NCBI GenBank assembly: GCA_002470135.1
Contig: DKNC01000020.1
Coordinates: 14,560 to 23,570, forward strand
Direction: 5' to 3'
DNA length: 9,011 nucleotides
Source of the DNA: Actinobacteria bacterium UBA7398
GTDB lineage: Bacteria; Actinomycetota; Actinomycetes; Nanopelagicales; Nanopelagicaceae
In this document: positions 6,386 through 9,011 of the stretch, piece by piece
How positions within the stretch are numbered: the stretch's first letter is position 1
Layout of the letters: every line of letters starts with the position of its first letter
The notes under the pieces: generated by a model
The model's database searches: none
What the model was told of the DNA's origin: nothing
What the model saw: the letters and a program-made list of their open reading frames with translations, nothing else
Program-made: the position numbers and the translations under genes

Positions 6386-7231
6386 ATGTACGCAAAATAT
6401 CAGCATAAAGACATAAAAACTCTTGCCTCTGGAATTGATCACTCTGAAGGACTTTGCGTGGGGCTAAATGGTGAAATTTACTTAGGTAGTGAATCTGGAA
6501 AAATATATCGTCTAACTTCTGATGGGACTTTAGATGTTGTTGCCCAGAGTGCAGCAGGGGGAATTTTACTAGGCTTATCAATTCGAAGTAATGGACATTT
6601 ACTTGTGTGCGATGCCGCTGCCAAGACAGTTTGGGAAGTTAACTTGGAAAGCCAAACCTGGGAAGTATTCTGTAATTCAGCCGGGGGTATTGCTCTTAAT
6701 CTTCCAAATTGGGGTTGCTTCTTACCTGATGGCTCATATGTTTTTTCAGACTCTGGAGATTGGAAGAAATCGGAAGGCATAATCGTTAGAGTAGATACAA
6801 ATGGAAAATCAAGTATCTGGTCAGACAAGTGTCCAGATTTCCCAAACGGAATGGCATTAAGTGAAGATGGGCGATCGCTTTACGTACTTGAAAGCACACC
6901 AGGGAAGCTAAGTAGTATATCGATAAACAGTGATTATTCTGCTGGGGAAATTCAAGTTCTGAAACACATGGATGCAGTTCCTGATGGTGTCACAGTCACA
7001 ACATCTGGAGCTCTGGTTATTAGCTGTTATCGGCCAGATGTGATTTATTTGTGGGATAAGAAAGGACTATCTGTACTTGCAGAAGATACTGAGGGAACCT
7101 TCCTTGCAGCACCTACTAATACAGTACTAACTGGCCCAGATAGGAACCTATTAGTCTGGCCAAACTTTGGACGGTGGGATGTTGCTCAGATTGAAACTGA
7201 TTTAAGTGGAATACCGTTACTAATATTTTAA
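6386..7231 (+). CDS. Second SMP-30-like beta-propeller protein (diverged paralogue)
   Basis: This 281-residue protein has the same propeller fold and metal-ligand layout: E21 (HSEGLCV), N154 (FPNGMAL) and D200 (VPDGVTV). N108 (LPNWG) sits where the first protein has NGPND. Outside these motifs the two neighbours are quite different, and loop regions such as 'DSGDWKKSEG' (122-131) have no counterpart. Some members annotated as strictosidine-synthase-like or gluconolactonase have this style. It starts 2 bp after the preceding stop with no evident Shine-Dalgarno, so translation probably depends on the gene in front. There is no signal peptide. It could be a lactonase for a second lactone, an isomer-specific form, or another hydrolase on the pathway; the active-site metal triad argues that it is catalytic. 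Confidence 0.85.
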   Translation: MYAKYQHKDIKTLASGIDHSEGLCVGLNGEIYLGSESGKIYRLTSDGTLDVVAQSAAGGILLGLSIRSNGHLLVCDAAAKTVWEVNLESQTWEVFCNSAGGIALNLPNWGCFLPDGSYVFSDSGDWKKSEGIIVRVDTNGKSSIWSDKCPDFPNGMALSEDGRSLYVLESTPGKLSSISINSDYSAGEIQVLKHMDAVPDGVTVTTSGALVISCYRPDVIYLWDKKGLSVLAEDTEGTFLAAPTNTVLTGPDRNLLVWPNFGRWDVAQIETDLSGIPLLIF

Positions 7232-7268
7232 GGCATGGGCCTTGCTAAAACTTCAATATGTATTAGCA
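7226..7268. repeat. Two small inverted repeats in the gap before the second SDR
   Basis: AAGGC-ATGG-GCCTT (7230-7243) forms a 5-bp stem that overlaps the stop codon of the propeller gene. It is flanked by TTTTA (7226-7230) and TAAAA (7246-7250), which could extend it across a bulge. TGCTAA (7243-7248) and TTAGCA (7263-7268) form a second 6-bp inverted repeat spaced by 14 nt. The repeats could be a weak terminator and an operator, or chance in AT-rich sequence. The 44-bp gap is the largest inside the lower operon. Confidence 0.3.
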
Positions 7269-7275
7269 TCAGAAT

Positions 7276-8085
7276 ATGTCAACTCTAAAGCCAATCGATG
7301 TTCCAGCAGGTGAATTTGATGGCCAAGTAGCTTTTGTTACTGGTGCTGCGTCAGGAATGGGAAAAGCGATCGCGCTTGATTTGGCGAGTTCAGGTGCGCG
7401 GGTGTGGGGTGTTGATACTAACGATGAAGGATTAAGTGAATTAAAGGAATTTGCTAAGAAGTCCAATCTAGAAATATGTGCTGTTAAGTGCGACATCTCA
7501 AGTCAAAGTGATGTACTTGAGTCTTTTGCAAAAATGAAAAAAGAATATGGTGAATGCTCTATTTTGGTAACTGCAGCAGGCATTGGTCTTTATGTTGATT
7601 TTTTAGAGATGACCGATCTAGAAATGCGAAGATTGATAGATGTAAATTTTATCGGTTCAATCTATTGCGCTCAAGTAGCTATAAAGCAAATGAAGCAAAT
7701 AGGTAGCGGGAAAATAGTTTTTGTATCTTCCGTACAGGCAGAGTTAAGTTTAAAGGGGTGTGTAATTTATGCTTCACAAAAAGCGGCCTTGAATTCTGCA
7801 GCGCGAACTTTAGTGCTCGAAGTTGGAAAAGATAATATTCGAGTTAATACTGTTTCACCTGGAACAATTGATACGCCCATGCTTAGGCGAGATCTAGCTG
7901 GAATGAATACAGAGCAGGCGACTGAGTTCTTGCGAAGTGTTGAAGAAGCAAATGTCATCGGAAAGATTGGGACTCCAGAAGAGGTGGCAGAGGTAGTTCA
8001 CTTCTTAGTTAGCGACCATTCGTCCTATGTGACTGGTACTGACGTTATTGTCGATGGCGGGTTTAGGAATATCAAGAAGTTTTAA
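7276..8085 (+). CDS. SDR-family NAD(P)-dependent oxidoreductase (second sugar or keto-deoxy-acid dehydrogenase)
   Basis: This 269-residue classical SDR has the cofactor motif TGAASGMG at 22-29 and D47 at the end of beta-2 (VWGVD), which favours NAD. The tetrad is N124, S152, Y165 and K169 (YASQK). The post-beta-6 motif is NTVSPGTIDTPM (191-202), and the C-terminus ends in the typical TGTDVIVDGGF. The NNAG motif reads TAAG (99-102), a tolerated variant. It differs clearly from the SDR at 166-963 in loops and C-terminus, so the two probably catalyse different steps. The likely steps are aldose C1 oxidation to lactone and oxidation of a 2-keto-3-deoxy acid. No Shine-Dalgarno precedes the ATG (the sequence is AGCATCAGAAT), so a short-leader transcript or coupling is likely. 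It closes the sugar cluster before a 156-bp gap. Confidence 0.93.
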   Translation: MSTLKPIDVPAGEFDGQVAFVTGAASGMGKAIALDLASSGARVWGVDTNDEGLSELKEFAKKSNLEICAVKCDISSQSDVLESFAKMKKEYGECSILVTAAGIGLYVDFLEMTDLEMRRLIDVNFIGSIYCAQVAIKQMKQIGSGKIVFVSSVQAELSLKGCVIYASQKAALNSAARTLVLEVGKDNIRVNTVSPGTIDTPMLRRDLAGMNTEQATEFLRSVEEANVIGKIGTPEEVAEVVHFLVSDHSSYVTGTDVIVDGGFRNIKKF

Positions 8086-8179
8086 CGACTTTGGCTCTGC
8101 CTTCGAGTGCAATCCCAGGCTTGGCTTGATACCTAAAGTGGCTGTAAGCGGGGGAAATTTCTTGCAAACAAATCGCGTG

Positions 8180-8208
8180 TAGACAACCCCGAACTGCCTT
8201 ATTAACCT
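8180..8208 (+). promoter_or_regulatory. Probable promoter of the downstream binding-protein gene
   Basis: TAGACA (8180-8185, 5/6 match to the -35 consensus) and TAACCT (8203-8208, matching TANNNT) are separated by 17 bp. Transcription starting near 8215 would leave a leader of about 27 nt with a good Shine-Dalgarno. The rest of the 156-bp gap after TAA 8083-8085 shows only weak symmetry and no convincing terminator. Confidence 0.42.
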
Positions 8209-8228
8209 TCTCTTGTATCCATCCACTC

Positions 8229-8235
8229 AGAGGAG
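8229..8235 (+). promoter_or_regulatory. Ribosome binding site selecting a GTG start
   Basis: AGAGGAG lies 6 nt before GTG 8242. It settles the start because the GTG is followed at once by a lipoprotein signal sequence (KKR n-region). Confidence 0.8.
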
Positions 8236-8241
8236 TTATCC

Positions 8242-9011
8242 GTGAAAAAACGTTTTGGAATTTTTGCAGCAGTTGTAATTGCAGCTGCACTAACACTTAC
8301 AGGCTGTTCTTCATCTGATTCTGCAACATCTGAAAGCGCATCATGTGCAAAGGCAGATCTAGCAACAGTTACTGCAGGCAAGCTAACAATTGCAACTGGA
8401 GAGCCTGCTTACTACCCATGGATTATTGATGATAAGCCAGAGACTGGAAATGGTTTTGAAGGCGCAGTTGCATACGCAGTTGCTAAGCAACTTGGATTCA
8501 CAAATGATGAGGTTGTATGGGTTCGTACAACTTTTGATTCAGCTGTAACACCAGGTGAAAAGAACTTTGACTTTAACTTGCAGCAATTCTCAATTACAGA
8601 AGAGCGCAAGACCGCAGTTGATTTCTCATCTCCTTATTACACAGCTCCACAAGCAATCGTTTCCTTCAAGGGAAGCAAGATTGATGGAAAGACATCTCTT
8701 GCAGACCTAAAGGGCGCAAAGCTTGGTGCAGCAGTTGGTACTACTTCCCTTGATGCAATCAGCACTCAAATCGGTGCTAAGCCACAGGTGTTTAACGATA
8801 ACGCTGCAGGTGTTTCAGCACTCAAGAACAAGCAGATTGATGGTTTGGTAGTAGATCTACCTACAGCTTTCTATCTATCAGGTGTTGAAGTTCCAAACGG
8901 AATCATCGTTGGTCAATTGCCTTCAACTGGTTCAGGAGATCAGTTTGGTCTCTTGCTATCAAAGGGCAGCAAGTTGACTTCATGTGTGAGCGGCGCAGTT
9001 GATGCAATCAC
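8242..9011 (+). CDS. ABC transporter substrate-binding lipoprotein, family 3 (amino-acid type), N-terminal part
   Basis: The gene starts at GTG 8242 and stays open to the window edge, giving 256 complete codons with the C-terminus missing. The signal is MKKR, then a hydrophobic Ala/Val stretch, then the lipobox LTGC with C22 as the lipidated cysteine, so it is a membrane-anchored lipoprotein exported by Sec. A Ser-rich linker follows (about 23-33). The mature part has the family 3 (PF00497-type, HisJ/GlnH-like) pattern: 'KLTIATGEPAYYPW', 'GFEGAVAYAVAKQLGF', 'FDFNLQQFSITEERKTAVDFSSPYY' split over strand and loop, and 'LADLKGAKLGAAVGTTS'. Ligands are normally polar amino acids or related compounds. 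It has its own likely promoter and is not part of the sugar cluster. Arg codons are CGT/CGC only, as expected for a highly expressed gene. Confidence 0.88.
   Translation, partial: MKKRFGIFAAVVIAAALTLTGCSSSDSATSESASCAKADLATVTAGKLTIATGEPAYYPWIIDDKPETGNGFEGAVAYAVAKQLGFTNDEVVWVRTTFDSAVTPGEKNFDFNLQQFSITEERKTAVDFSSPYYTAPQAIVSFKGSKIDGKTSLADLKGAKLGAAVGTTSLDAISTQIGAKPQVFNDNAAGVSALKNKQIDGLVVDLPTAFYLSGVEVPNGIIVGQLPSTGSGDQFGLLLSKGSKLTSCVSGAVDAI

Noticed and set aside
8149..8191. CGGGG/CCCCG inverted repeat as a terminator after the second SDR
   Set aside because: The stem has only 5 bp with a loop of about 33 nt and no T-run, so it is not a credible terminator.

Overview
The window looks like a chromosomal stretch of a streamlined, AT-leaning actinobacterium. 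GC content is about 40% by eye. Every convincing gene lies on the + strand, and spacing is tight (2-12 bp between most genes). A Tat-exported sugar-binding protein (RRDFLK motif) precedes two ABC permeases with no ATPase gene beside them, an arrangement typical of actinobacterial sugar importers. The style resembles freshwater Nanopelagicales (acI, Planktophila-like), but this is an impression from protein style and composition and was not tested by search.

Layout. Positions 1-156 hold the C-terminus of an upstream gene, possibly the alpha subunit of a TPP-dependent 2-oxoacid dehydrogenase. It is followed after 9 bp by a short-chain dehydrogenase (SDR, 166-963) and after 3 bp by an enolase-superfamily sugar-acid dehydratase (967-2106). 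A regulated promoter (2136-2174) with a LacI-type operator overlapping its -35 box drives the importer: Tat-type solute-binding protein (2259-3674), a strong 13-bp hairpin (3686-3724), and two permeases (3747-4640, 4641-5480). Two consecutive, diverged SMP-30/gluconolactonase-family proteins (5493-6383, 6386-7231) and a second SDR (7276-8085) follow. After a 156-bp gap with a likely promoter comes an unrelated gene, the N-terminal part of a lipoprotein amino-acid-type binding protein (8242 to the window end).

How the genes fit together (inference). The set is what a non-phosphorylative oxidative sugar pathway needs: import, oxidation of the sugar to a lactone (one SDR), lactone opening (SMP-30 family), dehydration of the aldonate to a 2-keto-3-deoxy acid (dehydratase) and further oxidation (the other SDR). 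This parallels known L-fucose, L-rhamnose and D-arabinose oxidative routes. The sugar cannot be named from sequence alone, and no kinase, aldolase or diketo-acid hydrolase is present. The intervening hairpin and a TATAAT box just before the first permease suggest that the binding protein is expressed separately from, and more strongly than, the permeases.

No RNA genes, CRISPR arrays, insertion sequences or attachment sites were seen.
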